Shown here piece after piece: positions 41,541 to 50,456 of a stretch of 64,000 nt of DNA; position 1 is the first letter of the stretch, and each line of letters opens with the position of its first letter. Below the pieces are notes generated by a model. That model did no database searches. It was not told the origin of the DNA and saw nothing but the letters and a program-made list of their open reading frames with translations. The position numbers and the translations under genes are program-made. The stretch covers positions 62,001 to 126,000 of the forward strand of contig CAUDNY010000007.1 in NCBI GenBank assembly GCA_958450865.1. Direction: 5' to 3'. The DNA comes from an uncultured Collinsella sp. Its GTDB lineage: Bacteria; Actinomycetota; Coriobacteriia; Coriobacteriales; Coriobacteriaceae.

Positions 41541-41882
41541 ATGAACGTGCAAATCTTCGGGACTAAGAAGTCGTTCGATACCAAGAAGGCGCAGCGTTAT
41601 TTTAAGGAGCGCCGCATTAAGGTGCAGTTTATTGACCTGAAGGAAAAGGAGATGAGCAAGGGCGAGCTCACGAGCGTGATGCAGGCGGTCGGCGGCATCG
41701 ACAAGCTGCTCAACCCCAAGGCCAAGGACGAGGAGACGCTCGCGCTCATCCAGCACCTCACCCCTAGCCAGCGCTTCGACAAGTTGCTCGAAAACCAGCA
41801 GGTTCTAGCCGAGCCCATCGTGCGCAACGGCAAAAAGGCCACCGTCGGTTATTGCCCCGATGTATGGGGAGCCTGGGAGTAG
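41541..41882 (+). CDS. ArsC/Spx-like protein without the redox Cys
   Basis: 113 residues with the ArsC/YffB thioredoxin-like layout (QIFGTKKSFDTKKAQRYF, then QFIDLKEKE, later EPIVRNGKKATVGY). Where the family has Cys (NCDTxKK), this protein has Ser-Phe, so arsenate or disulfide reduction is unlikely. It may be a binding protein like Spx. Start ATG 41541 follows the flavin reductase stop closely, so they may share a transcript. Confidence 0.8.
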   Translation: MNVQIFGTKKSFDTKKAQRYFKERRIKVQFIDLKEKEMSKGELTSVMQAVGGIDKLLNPKAKDEETLALIQHLTPSQRFDKLLENQQVLAEPIVRNGKKATVGYCPDVWGAWE

Positions 41883-41968
41883 CCTGTGTTATTTGCCAGC
41901 GCGTGGGTATAAGAGCAGGCGTTTGGCATAAGATTCAACTGTAAGCCATGTCTAACAAAGGAGGGCAC

Positions 41969-43099
41969 ATGCCCAACAAACCCGTGAAGATCATCATGCT
42001 TACCGGATACCTCGGTGCCGGCAAGACCACGCTGCTCAACCACATCCTCGCTAACGACGGCGGCATCCGCGCCGCCGTGATCGTCAACGATATCGGCGAG
42101 ATCAACGTCGACGCCAGCCTCATCGCCGACGGCGGCCTTTCCGAGACCGACGACCTCATCCCGCTCACCAACGGCTGCATCTGCTGCACGCTTTCGGACG
42201 ACCTTGCCAACCAGCTGCAGGGCATCGCCGATTCGGGCAAGTTCGACTACATCATCATCGAGGCCTCGGGTATCTGCGAGCCTATCCCCATCGCCTACAC
42301 CATCTCGAGCTTCTGCGACGAGGCCAAGGTGGGTGGCCAGCCCAAGCTTGCACTCGACAACATCGTGGCTGTGGTCGATTGCGCCCGCATGTACGACGAG
42401 TTCAACGGCGGCCGCGACCTGTTGGCCGAGGATATCGACGAGGACGACATCGAGAGCCTGCTCATCCAGCAGATCGAGTTCTGCTCCACGCTGATCCTCA
42501 ACAAGACCGATACCGTGAGCCCTGAGCAGATCGCCGAGCTCAAGGCTATCGTGCGCAGCCTGCAGAAGGACGCCGTGATTGTCGAGGCCCAAAACGGCGA
42601 GGTCCCCATGGAGGAGCTGCTCGACACCGACCGCTTCGACTTTATGCGCGCCTACAACTCCGCCGCCTGGATCGAGGCCATGGAGCATCCCGAGGAGCAC
42701 GACGACCCCGAGGTGCTCGAGTACGACATCGAGACCTTTGTGTACTCGCGCCGCAAGCCGTTTGACCTGCAGAAGTTCACCGATTTTGTTGAGCAGGAGT
42801 GGCCCGACGAGGTCATCCGCGTCAAGGGTCCGCTGTGGCAGACCGGCGATCCGGACATGTGCTACATGTTCGAGCAGGCCGGCCACCAAATGCGCCTGAT
42901 GGAGAACGGCCTGTTCGTTGACTCCGCGCCCGAGGGCGAGAAGCAGAAGATCATCGACGAGAACCCCGAGATCATGCAGATTTGGGACGACGAGACGGGC
43001 GACCGCATGACGAGCCTGTGCATCATCGGCCGTCACATGGACAAGGATGCGCTCATCGTCTCCCTCGATGCCTGCCTGACCGACTGGCACCGCGCCTAG
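41969..43099 (+). CDS. COG0523 (CobW/YjiA-type) G3E GTPase
   Basis: 376 residues. GYLGAGKTTLLNH is the P-loop, NGCICCTL the CxCC metal site, and NKTD the guanine motif. G3E GTPases deliver metals (Zn, Co, Fe) to target enzymes or help cobalamin synthesis. AAAGGAGG lies before ATG 41969; ATG 41948 is an alternative. No Zur site or metal transporter is adjacent, so the metal is unknown. Confidence 0.9.
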   Translation: MPNKPVKIIMLTGYLGAGKTTLLNHILANDGGIRAAVIVNDIGEINVDASLIADGGLSETDDLIPLTNGCICCTLSDDLANQLQGIADSGKFDYIIIEASGICEPIPIAYTISSFCDEAKVGGQPKLALDNIVAVVDCARMYDEFNGGRDLLAEDIDEDDIESLLIQQIEFCSTLILNKTDTVSPEQIAELKAIVRSLQKDAVIVEAQNGEVPMEELLDTDRFDFMRAYNSAAWIEAMEHPEEHDDPEVLEYDIETFVYSRRKPFDLQKFTDFVEQEWPDEVIRVKGPLWQTGDPDMCYMFEQAGHQMRLMENGLFVDSAPEGEKQKIIDENPEIMQIWDDETGDRMTSLCIIGRHMDKDALIVSLDACLTDWHRA

Positions 43100-43139
43100 A
43101 TTTATCCAAGCGGGCATTTTTCCGCCTACGTAACCGCCA

Positions 43140-43174
43140 AACCACCACGAAGGTGCCCTTCGTGGTGGTTTTTC
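43140..43174. terminator. Palindromic terminator after the COG0523 gene
   Basis: AACCACCACGAAGG (43140-43153) and its complement (43157-43170) form a 14-bp stem with TTTT. It resembles the palindrome at 519-571 (CACCAC.AAGG), so a repeat may have been co-opted as terminator. Confidence 0.8.
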
Positions 43175-43194
43175 GTTCTGAGCCAAGGAGATTC

Positions 43195-43794
43195 ATGTTC
43201 AACATTGTGCTGTATGCGCCCGAGATTCCGGCCAATACGGGCAATATCGGCCGCACCTGCGTGGTTACCGGCACCCGCCTGCATCTGGTGGAGCCGCTGG
43301 GGTTTTCGCTCGACGACAAGACGGTGCGTCGCGCCGGCCTGGGCTACTGGCAAAATTTGGACGTGACGACCTATGCCGGCTGGGAGGATTTCCTTGCGCG
43401 CAACGGCCTCTCCCCCGCCGACGAACGCCTGCATCTGCTGACCAAAAAGGCGCGCCGCACCTATGCGCAAAGTACCTACCGCGACGGTGACTATTTGGTC
43501 TTTGGCAGCGAGAGCTCGGGCATTCCCGAGCCACTGCTTGCCGCGGCGCCCGCGCGCTGCGAGCGCATCCCGATGCTGCGCGATTGCGATTCGCTTGACA
43601 ACGCCAAGGCCTGGAAAGCCCACGAGGAATCGCTCGGGCATACTGAGGACGGCCATGAGGCCATCCTTAAGCAGGATATCTGCGGCAACTTCGTCAATCC
43701 GGACGACTACCGCATCAGCGCACTCAATCTCTCCAACAGCGCCGCCATCGTCCTCTACGAGGCCCTGCGCCAAACAGGCTTTTCGGGAATGTGA
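43195..43794 (+). CDS. trmL: tRNA (cytidine/uridine-34-2'-O)-methyltransferase
   Basis: 199 residues, SPOUT fold. NIVLYAPEIPANTGNIGRTC, FGSESSGIP and LNLSNSAAIVLYEALRQ are TrmL signatures; it methylates the wobble ribose of tRNA-Leu. About 45 residues (129-174) rich in Asp/His separate IPMLR from LNLSN, an insertion beyond the usual enzyme, position of which is near the SAM knot. GGAG lies before ATG 43195. The TGA stop is inside the GTCCC repeat that follows. Confidence 0.9.
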   Translation: MFNIVLYAPEIPANTGNIGRTCVVTGTRLHLVEPLGFSLDDKTVRRAGLGYWQNLDVTTYAGWEDFLARNGLSPADERLHLLTKKARRTYAQSTYRDGDYLVFGSESSGIPEPLLAAAPARCERIPMLRDCDSLDNAKAWKAHEESLGHTEDGHEAILKQDICGNFVNPDDYRISALNLSNSAAIVLYEALRQTGFSGM

Positions 43795-43817
43795 CAAAGG
43801 AACTGTCCCTTTGTCAC
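43791..43817. repeat. GTCCC palindrome GTGACAAAGG / CCTTTGTCAC
   Basis: Ten-bp arms around AACTGTC. The trmL stop codon TGA (43792-43794) is part of its left arm. Copies: 46341-46367 (near identical) and 47557-47583 (decayed). Confidence 0.85.
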
Positions 43818-43823
43818 GTTCGG

Positions 43824-46316
43824 TTATAGGTAGCGGCCGGTGATGCTTGCGGGGCAGGCCACGATGTCGCCCGGCGTGCCGGCGCAGACGATTTGCCCGC
43901 CCGCGTCACCGCCGCCCGGGCCCATGTCGATCACATAGTCGGCGTTGCGGATAAGGTCGAGGTCGTGTTCGATCACGACAACTGTGGCGCCCTTGGCGAC
44001 GAGGCCGTCAAACACACTCAGCAACACCTGAACATCGAGCGGATGCAGGCCGATCGTGGGCTCGTCAAATACGAATACGGCATCGTCCTGCACGCGGCCC
44101 ATCTCGCTCGCAAGCTTAAGACGCTGCGCCTCGCCGCCCGAAAGCGCCGGCGTGGGCTCACCGAGCGTGAGATAACCCAATCCCAGGTCGTGCAAGGTCT
44201 GCAAGCGCGCCTGTACCTTTTTGAGTCCCAGCGTGGCGTCGAGGGCCTCGTCCACACTCATGTCCATGAGCTGCGGCAACGTCAGTAAGCTCCCGTCCTT
44301 GCCCTCGCGATGGATATGCGAAGCCGCGTCTGCATAACGTGAGCCGCGACATGACGGGCAGACGATCTCGACATCGGGCAAAAACTGCACGTCGAGCGAT
44401 ATCGAACCCGTGCCATCGCACGTAGGGCAGCGCAAGGCGCCAGTGTTGTAGCTAAATGCGCCTGCCTTGTAGCCGGCTGCCTTGGCCTCGGGCGTGCGGG
44501 CGAAGGCGCGACGCAGCTCGTCATGGATGTCGGCATAAGTCGCCACCGTCGAGCGCACGTTGGCGCCGATGGGCGTAGCGTCAATCAGGTTGGCGCGCGC
44601 GATGCCCTCGGCATCAACCCAGCGCACGTGCCTTGGCAGGCGCTCGCCGGCCGCCTGCGCCTTGAGTGCCGGAATGAGCGTCTCGAGCACCAGCGTCGTC
44701 TTGCCCGAACCCGAGACGCCCGTCACCGCAACAAGGCGACCGCGCGGGATATCGGCTTCGAGCGGCTTGACGGTATGGATGGCATCGGTCGCCATGCGGA
44801 TATGACCCTGGTCGAACATTTCGTCGTCAACCACCTGCGGGCGCAAGCGCCCGGGGTCCGAGCGCAAAAACGGCGCGATGCGGCTGCCCTGCGATTGTTC
44901 GACCTCGCCCACCGTGCCAGCAGCGATCACATTACCGCCGCCCGCTCCGGCAACGGGGCCCATCTCGACCAGATAGTCGGCTTCCGCCAGCACGCGCGTG
45001 TCGTGATCGACGACAACCACGGTGTTGCCGTCATCCACCAGATCGCGCATCACGCCTACCAGGCCGTCAACGTTAGCAGGATGCAGGCCGATCGAAGGCT
45101 CATCGAGCACATAGAGCACGCCCGTCGAGCGGTTGCGTACCACGCGGGCAAGCTGCACGCGCTGGCGCTCACCCGTGGAGAGCGTGGCACCGGCGCGGTC
45201 GAGCGAGAGGTAATCGAGACCCAGGTCAACCAGGCGACGGGCCGCGCCCAAAAACGAATCGCAGATATCCGTCGCCATGGGCCGCATCTCGGTCGGCAAG
45301 GATGCGGGCACGCCGCGCACCCACTCAATCGCCTCGCCCAGCGTCATGGCAGCCGCCTGCGCCAGATTGATACCGCGCACCTGGGGCTGACGCGCAGCCT
45401 CGGAAAGACGCGTGCCGCCGCAGCCACGGCATGGCCCCTCGCGCAAAAAGCGTGCAACGCGTTTGAGGCCCTTGTCGTCCTTAACCTTGGCGAGCGCATT
45501 CTCAACGGTATAGACGGCGTTGTAATAGGTAAAGTCGAGCGGCGTGGCGCCCTCGCCGTTTTTGGGAACGTAAAGAATGTGCTTCTTAACCGCCGGACCA
45601 TGGAACACGATGTCGCGCTCTTGAGGCGTGAGCTGGTTAAACGGCACGTCGGTACGTACGCCCATCTCACCTGCCACCTGCTTCATCAAGTCCCACATGA
45701 GCGTGCCCCAGGGAAGCACCGCGCCTTCGTTGATGGTCTTGGACTCGTCGGGCACCAGACTCGCCTCGTCCACCTCGCGCATGACACCGGTACCGCCACA
45801 GGTGGGGCATGCACCGCCGCTATTGAAAGCCAAATCCTCGGCACTCGGCGCGTAGAACCCGCGGCCGCATGCGGGGCATGTGAGCGACAGGCCCGCAGCC
45901 ACGTTAAGGCTCGGCTCCACGCGCGCCCCGCAATGCGGGCACACATGACGGGCGCAACGGCTAAAGAGCAGACGCAGACTATTGTTGAGCTCGGTCATGG
46001 TGCCAAAAGTGGAACGCACACCCGGCACACTGGGACGCTGATGCAATGCGAGCGCCGCCGGTACGTGCAATACCTCGTCCACCTGGGCGTGCTCGGCCTG
46101 CGTCAGGCGACGTCGAGTATAGGTGCTGAGCGCCTCCAGGTAACGGCGCGAGCCCTCGGCATAAAGAACTCCCAGCGCCAGCGAGCTCTTGCCCGAGCCC
46201 GACACGCCGGCAATGCCCACAAGCCTTCCCAGCGGAATATCGATATCGATGTCCTTAAGGTTATGGACGCGCGCGCCACGCACCTCGATAGCACTTGGTT
46301 GTTGCGACACCGTCAT
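43824..46316 (-). CDS. UvrA-like ABC protein (UvrA paralogue)
   Basis: 830 residues, about 100 fewer than UvrA. Two ATP cassettes: GVSGSGKSSL and GVSGSGKTTL P-loops, LSTGERQR and LSGGEAQRLKLA signatures, DEPSIGLH and DEPTIGLHP Walker B. Zinc ligands CPHCG...CPACG and CPTC...CPSC are present. The shorter UvrA2 class lacks the UvrB-binding region and is tied to resistance to DNA-intercalating drugs or tolerance; a second, housekeeping UvrA must lie elsewhere. GGGGAG precedes ATG 46316; the frame is open to 46433. Confidence 0.88.
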   Translation of the reverse strand: MTVSQQPSAIEVRGARVHNLKDIDIDIPLGRLVGIAGVSGSGKSSLALGVLYAEGSRRYLEALSTYTRRRLTQAEHAQVDEVLHVPAALALHQRPSVPGVRSTFGTMTELNNSLRLLFSRCARHVCPHCGARVEPSLNVAAGLSLTCPACGRGFYAPSAEDLAFNSGGACPTCGGTGVMREVDEASLVPDESKTINEGAVLPWGTLMWDLMKQVAGEMGVRTDVPFNQLTPQERDIVFHGPAVKKHILYVPKNGEGATPLDFTYYNAVYTVENALAKVKDDKGLKRVARFLREGPCRGCGGTRLSEAARQPQVRGINLAQAAAMTLGEAIEWVRGVPASLPTEMRPMATDICDSFLGAARRLVDLGLDYLSLDRAGATLSTGERQRVQLARVVRNRSTGVLYVLDEPSIGLHPANVDGLVGVMRDLVDDGNTVVVVDHDTRVLAEADYLVEMGPVAGAGGGNVIAAGTVGEVEQSQGSRIAPFLRSDPGRLRPQVVDDEMFDQGHIRMATDAIHTVKPLEADIPRGRLVAVTGVSGSGKTTLVLETLIPALKAQAAGERLPRHVRWVDAEGIARANLIDATPIGANVRSTVATYADIHDELRRAFARTPEAKAAGYKAGAFSYNTGALRCPTCDGTGSISLDVQFLPDVEIVCPSCRGSRYADAASHIHREGKDGSLLTLPQLMDMSVDEALDATLGLKKVQARLQTLHDLGLGYLTLGEPTPALSGGEAQRLKLASEMGRVQDDAVFVFDEPTIGLHPLDVQVLLSVFDGLVAKGATVVVIEHDLDLIRNADYVIDMGPGGGDAGGQIVCAGTPGDIVACPASITGRYL

Positions 46317-46340
46317 CGCTCCCCTTCCAGTTGATCGAAT

Positions 46341-46367
46341 GTGACAAAGGGACCGTCCCTTTGTCAC
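46341..46367. repeat. GTCCC palindrome, 13-bp perfect arms
   Basis: GTGACAAAGGGAC and GTCCCTTTGTCAC flank a single C. It lies in the 52 bases between the UvrA-like start and the AAA gene stop (TGA 46371-46369). Confidence 0.88.
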
Positions 46368-46368
46368 A

Positions 46369-47487
46369 TCAGTCATGCCATAAAACGCGGTCGCGGATAT
46401 ACTCGCCCAGCATGGGCACGGTAAACCGCACAAGGCCGTATCCGGCGGCCTCGATGACGCGCTCGCGAATCAGGCTTGCGCGATATTTACTCGCCCAGCT
46501 CTGGGTACGGTCGCAGCGCTCAATGATATCCGCCATGCGCGTCGGTTTGCCCTCGTCAACCGCCATGGCCTCGATAAAGAGGCGCTGTGGACTGCGCAGC
46601 CCGTAATACAGGGGCGCATCGACCGCTTCGTAGAACTCGGAGACGGCATCGGCGTAGCCAGCCTCGACATCGCACACTTCAATGACCTGCGAGCCACGCC
46701 GGACAGCAGAGCGCCACATGTAATATCCCACCAGCTGGACCATGTAGGGATGCCCCATACTCTTGCGCGCCGCAAGGTCCGCCGTCTCCGCATCAACGTA
46801 AAGACCGGTGTCCTTGACCGTCTGGACATATGAATCGCGCACCTTGGGCAAAGAAATCGCCCCCAGCGCACGCTGCTGGGCACGTCGCAAAAATGTAACG
46901 TTCGGCTCTTCGAGCAGGTCGTCAACCATACTGGGCAAGCCGGCAAATACCAGCGCAAGACCGCGCTGGTCGCTATCGGGCAGGCCCGTAGCATCCTGAT
47001 CTCCGAGCACCTGCTGATAGAGAACGGCAAGAGCCGCCAGTTCCTCGATAGATGCCGATTGCGCCTCGTCAATCGCAAACAGGATGCCCTTGCCTGGACC
47101 GAGCTTCTTGAGGCGCTCGTTGACCAGCCCTCGCAACGCCTCGCCCTTTGCTCGCGCCGCCTCGACCGACATTCGGCCAAACGACGGACCGAACTCCATT
47201 GACGTCACAACGGGTTTATTCGAGCGAAGCGCGTCGGCCAAGCGGTCGCATAAGCCAAGCGAAGCGGAATCGGAGACAACCGCCCATCCGCGCTCATTGG
47301 CTAGACGTTGCAGTTCCCGCAGGAGAACCGTCTTGCCGCAGCCGCGGTTTCCCGTAATGAGCATGAGCCTACCCGGCGCTCCGGCGCCGTTATCGAGCCC
47401 TTCCTCGAAATCTTCGACGACCGACTCGCGACCGATGAGTATCGGAGGCCGCTTGCCAGCCGTGGGCTTAAAGGGATTTGGATTCAT
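46369..47487 (-). CDS. Orc1/AAA-type ATPase with C-terminal winged helix
   Basis: 372 residues. ITGNRGCGKTVL is the Walker A and ILFAIDEAQ the Walker B. The C-terminal ~90 residues (LRSPQRLFIEAMAVDEGKPTRM...) resemble a winged helix. Proteins of this layout occur as STAND/Orc-like ATPases in bacteria and can be regulators or prophage-defence or partition factors. No partner gene is evident. Upstream is a 10-bp-phased triple repeat, the likely binding site. Confidence 0.7.
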   Translation of the reverse strand: MNPNPFKPTAGKRPPILIGRESVVEDFEEGLDNGAGAPGRLMLITGNRGCGKTVLLRELQRLANERGWAVVSDSASLGLCDRLADALRSNKPVVTSMEFGPSFGRMSVEAARAKGEALRGLVNERLKKLGPGKGILFAIDEAQSASIEELAALAVLYQQVLGDQDATGLPDSDQRGLALVFAGLPSMVDDLLEEPNVTFLRRAQQRALGAISLPKVRDSYVQTVKDTGLYVDAETADLAARKSMGHPYMVQLVGYYMWRSAVRRGSQVIEVCDVEAGYADAVSEFYEAVDAPLYYGLRSPQRLFIEAMAVDEGKPTRMADIIERCDRTQSWASKYRASLIRERVIEAAGYGLVRFTVPMLGEYIRDRVLWHD

Positions 47488-47520
47488 GCCGGCCTCCTCG
47501 AATTGGCAAACCCTGGTAAC

Positions 47521-47550
47521 AGTTATACCAACTTATACCGAGTTATACCA
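47521..47550. promoter_or_regulatory. Three 10-bp-phased TTATACC direct repeats
   Basis: AGTTATACCA, ACTTATACCG, AGTTATACCA stand end to end at exactly 10-bp intervals, 34 bases upstream of the AAA ATPase gene. Helically phased iterons suit a multimeric protein, for instance the AAA protein itself. Confidence 0.65.
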
Positions 47551-47556
47551 ACAGGA

Positions 47557-47583
47557 TGCGACAAAGAGACTGGCCCTCTATCA
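47557..47583. repeat. Decayed GTCCC palindrome
   Basis: Same frame as GTGACAAAGGGAC...GTCCCTTTGTCAC with about six changes. The TGA stop of the TetM-like gene (47583-47581) is within its right arm. Confidence 0.7.
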
Positions 47584-49584
47584 CCTATGGCCGAAAAACT
47601 CGGCGTCTGCTGCTCGCCAGGGGCGGAAGGTGGCGGGATCGACCTTGACGTGCGCCGCGGCGGGTACGTCGTACCATTTGACCGTGTAGCCGGCGCCGTG
47701 AGCGCAAAAGACAGAATCGGGCGTGTTGGGCAGATCGGCCTCGGGCTCGTAGGCGGCAGTCTCGATTACGTACTCGCCATCATGGCAAGCCGCATAACCG
47801 GCGAACTCCAGGTACAGATACCCGCGACCGCTCGTGTAGGCAGCCACCTCCAGCGCATAATCTTGCACCTCGGATGCCGGAACGCGACCCACAAGCTTCG
47901 CCCGGTCTCCCGCCATCGTCGGCGGCTCGTACTCGGCACTCATGCGCGTGGCATCCGAGAGCGCCCGGCCCACGCACTCCCCCGGTACCTCGAGCTCAAA
48001 GCGATACCACGGCTCCAACAACACCGCCGCGCCGGCCTCGCGCGCCTGCATCAAACCCTGGCGAATCGCGCGGTACGTGGCCTGGCGAAAATCGCCGCCC
48101 TCGGTGTGTTTGGCATGCGCGCGGCCGCCCGTGAGCGTAATGCGCACATCGGTGATGGGCGAGCCAGTCAGCACGCCCAGGTGGTCGCGCTCCATGGCGT
48201 TGGTGAGTGCCAGACGCTGCCAGTTAAGATCGAGCTCGTCGGTCGAGGTCACGGTGCCAAACTGCACGCCCGAACCTGCTGGCAACGGCTCTAGGCGCAG
48301 ATGCACCTCGGCATAGTGGCGCAGCGGCTCAAAGTGGCCCACACCCTCGACCGGCTGCGAGATAGTCTCCTTATAGAGAATGCCGCCGGGCTCAAACTCG
48401 ACCGAAAGGCCAAAACGATCGGCCAGCACGCGCTGCACGACCTCGAGCTGCACGGCGCCCATCAACTGCAGGTGAATCTGCTCAAGATGCGTATTCCAGC
48501 TTACGCCGAGCATGGGATCTTCGTCCGCCAACTCAGTCAATGCTTTGAACACCGTATGGACGTCGTGTTCGCCCGGCAGCACCGTATAGGTGAGGACTGG
48601 CGCAATGACGGGCGCATCGCCCGCAGGCTCCGCGCCCAAGGCGTCCCCCGGGCGAACGTGCGCAAGACCCGTCACGGCGCAGATGCCGCCAGCGGCAACT
48701 TCCTGGGCAAGCTCGTATTTCTCACCGTTATAGATGCGCACCTGGTCGATCTTTTGCTCCCAAGTGGAGGCGCCAGAGCATCCCTCGACAACTTGCTTTG
48801 CGCGCAGCATACCGCCCGTCACCTTGACCCAGGCAAGACGCTCACCACGGTCTCCACGACTCACGCGATAGACGCGCGCGGCAAACTCCGGGGGCCACGC
48901 CTGTTCACGCATCAGTGCGCATATGCCGTCCAGCAGCTCGTCCACGCCTTGGTCCTTGAGCGCCGAGCCGGCAAAGCAGGGAAAAAGCTTGCGCTCGGCA
49001 ACCATGCGCGACAGCGTTGCGACAGAAAGCTCACCCGCTTCAAAAAACTCCTCGAGCGCTGCCTCGTCCAACGCAGCAGCGTCCTCCTGAACGGCACCGC
49101 CCGCCAACAGCTCGCTGGCATCCAGGCAGCCTTCGGAAAGACGCTGCCCAAGCTGTGCCAGCAAAACATCGCGGCCGGGATTCTCCAAATCGATCTTATT
49201 GATGAAGATGAACGTCGGGATGTCATAGCGTGCAAGCAGGCGCCACAGGGTTTCGGTGTGCCCCTGCACGCCATCGTTGGCGCCCACCACCAGAATCGCG
49301 TAGTCCAGGGCACGCAGTGTGCGCTCCGCCTCGGCAGAAAAATCGACATGGCCGGGAGCATCCACGAACATGACGTGGGTATCGCCGTGGTCGAGCACGG
49401 CCTGCGACGAGAAAATCGTGATGCCGCGCTCGCGCTCGATCGTGTTAGTGTCCAGATGCGAATCGCCATCGTCCACGCGGCCACGCTTGCGAATGCGGCC
49501 CGCGTTGAACAGCATGGCCTCGGCCAACGTGGTCTTGCCGGCATCGACATGCGCCAAGATTCCAACGACCGCTTGCTTCGACAT
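47581..49584 (-). CDS. TetM-like ribosomal protection GTPase
   Basis: 667 residues, an EF-G-like translational GTPase. HVDAGKTTL, RGITI, DAPGHVDF and NKIDL are the G motifs. The length and C-terminal region match tetracycline ribosomal protection proteins and their chromosomal relatives; identity to TetM/TetW cannot be measured here. AGAGGAG lies before ATG 49584. No mobile element surrounds it apart from a decayed palindrome, so it is probably a resident gene. A long leader (below) could regulate it. Confidence 0.85.
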   Translation of the reverse strand: MSKQAVVGILAHVDAGKTTLAEAMLFNAGRIRKRGRVDDGDSHLDTNTIERERGITIFSSQAVLDHGDTHVMFVDAPGHVDFSAEAERTLRALDYAILVVGANDGVQGHTETLWRLLARYDIPTFIFINKIDLENPGRDVLLAQLGQRLSEGCLDASELLAGGAVQEDAAALDEAALEEFFEAGELSVATLSRMVAERKLFPCFAGSALKDQGVDELLDGICALMREQAWPPEFAARVYRVSRGDRGERLAWVKVTGGMLRAKQVVEGCSGASTWEQKIDQVRIYNGEKYELAQEVAAGGICAVTGLAHVRPGDALGAEPAGDAPVIAPVLTYTVLPGEHDVHTVFKALTELADEDPMLGVSWNTHLEQIHLQLMGAVQLEVVQRVLADRFGLSVEFEPGGILYKETISQPVEGVGHFEPLRHYAEVHLRLEPLPAGSGVQFGTVTSTDELDLNWQRLALTNAMERDHLGVLTGSPITDVRITLTGGRAHAKHTEGGDFRQATYRAIRQGLMQAREAGAAVLLEPWYRFELEVPGECVGRALSDATRMSAEYEPPTMAGDRAKLVGRVPASEVQDYALEVAAYTSGRGYLYLEFAGYAACHDGEYVIETAAYEPEADLPNTPDSVFCAHGAGYTVKWYDVPAAAHVKVDPATFRPWRAADAEFFGHR

Positions 49585-49654
49585 GGCTCTCCTCTTATTG
49601 CAAGCCCATCGCACGCGGCAACGGGCGTTCACGCTCCACACTGGATGATACAAT

Positions 49655-49831
49655 TTACGGGCCGGTGGGCGAAGCGGGCCCTATCCCCCGACCGAGCTCA
49701 TCGCCCCGCGTTGCCGCGCGGCGATTTTCGTAGGTTCGCGCCTTGCGAAAGCCGGCACCTCCCCTTTTTGTCTGCCCGGGTTCATCTGGGGCGGTAACAA
49801 TGCGAGTCCCACAACGACGCGTTTTACCAAA
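49655..49831 (+). ncRNA. Candidate structured non-coding RNA
   Basis: A GTTCAC-16-TACAAT promoter-like pair just upstream and a strong terminator downstream would make a ~200-nt plus-strand transcript. Predicted hairpins: ATCGCC..GGCGAT with GC-rich interior (near 49701-49726) and TTTCGTAGG/CCTTGCGAAA. Alternatively this is the minus-strand leader of the TetM-like gene. I did not find 6S, SRP, RNase P or tmRNA consensus. Confidence 0.3.
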
Positions 49832-49858
49832 AATGGCCCCACTCGGGGCCATTTTTTA
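49829..49858. terminator. Bidirectional terminator
   Basis: AAAATGGCCCC and GGGGCCATTTT around ACTC, with A- and T-runs on both sides. It should end the acetyltransferase gene and any plus-strand RNA. Confidence 0.88.
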
Positions 49859-49890
49859 TTTGAGCTGGGCGATGATACGTGCCTTGGCTC

Positions 49891-50379
49891 CTACGCCTCG
49901 CGCAGCCAATCAAACGCGACACGCGCCGTGCCGTCGGACACATAGACGATACCGACACGCTCGAACCCCGCCTTGGCGATGGCGCCCTGCATAGGCAGGT
50001 TGTCTTGGTGTGTGTCGATACGCAGATGGTCGATGCGTTCCTTGGCAAAGGCAAACATCGCGGCCGCGACGCCATGCGTAGTGCCGTCGGATGCCACGCG
50101 GTGCAGCACGGCGTACGGAGTGTCGCTGCGCCATTGCCCGTCCTCAATGACGTCATAGCACTCGTCCGGGCCCGGTAAAAAGGCAAACGTCGCCACCACG
50201 CGACCGTCGACTTCGCACACGTAACTGCCGCCAGCGGCAATATCGGCAGCCAGCTGCTCGGCAGAAGGCGTGCCCTCGGGCCACTGCGTGGCGTTGCCAT
50301 GCGCGCGCATAAAGGCGCGGGCCGCGTCATAGATAGCCATGACGGCGGGAATGTCGGTATCGAGGGTTTTTCTGATCAT
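49891..50379 (-). CDS. GNAT-family N-acetyltransferase
   Basis: 162 residues with a GNAT fold: IRKTLDTDIPAVMAIYDAAR at the N-terminus, VATFAFLPGPDECYDV in beta strands, and LHRVASDGTTHGVAAAMFAFAKE where the acetyl-CoA loop R/Q-x-x-G-x-G/A should be, here loosely THGVAA. IDTHQDNLPMQGAIAKAGFERVG is the usual C-terminal half. The substrate is unknown. ATG 50379 or GTG 50382 start. Confidence 0.82.
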   Translation of the reverse strand: MIRKTLDTDIPAVMAIYDAARAFMRAHGNATQWPEGTPSAEQLAADIAAGGSYVCEVDGRVVATFAFLPGPDECYDVIEDGQWRSDTPYAVLHRVASDGTTHGVAAAMFAFAKERIDHLRIDTHQDNLPMQGAIAKAGFERVGIVYVSDGTARVAFDWLREA

Positions 50380-50456
50380 CACGCGGCGACCTCACGTTTA
50401 TTGGTATCACTTTGATTGAGCAATGATACCAACGTTTGGAGAGGGGCGCGAAGCAG

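Noticed and set aside
49655..49831. 6S RNA, SRP RNA, RNase P or tmRNA
   Set aside because: Length and hairpins prompted the check, but none of their conserved cores is visible.
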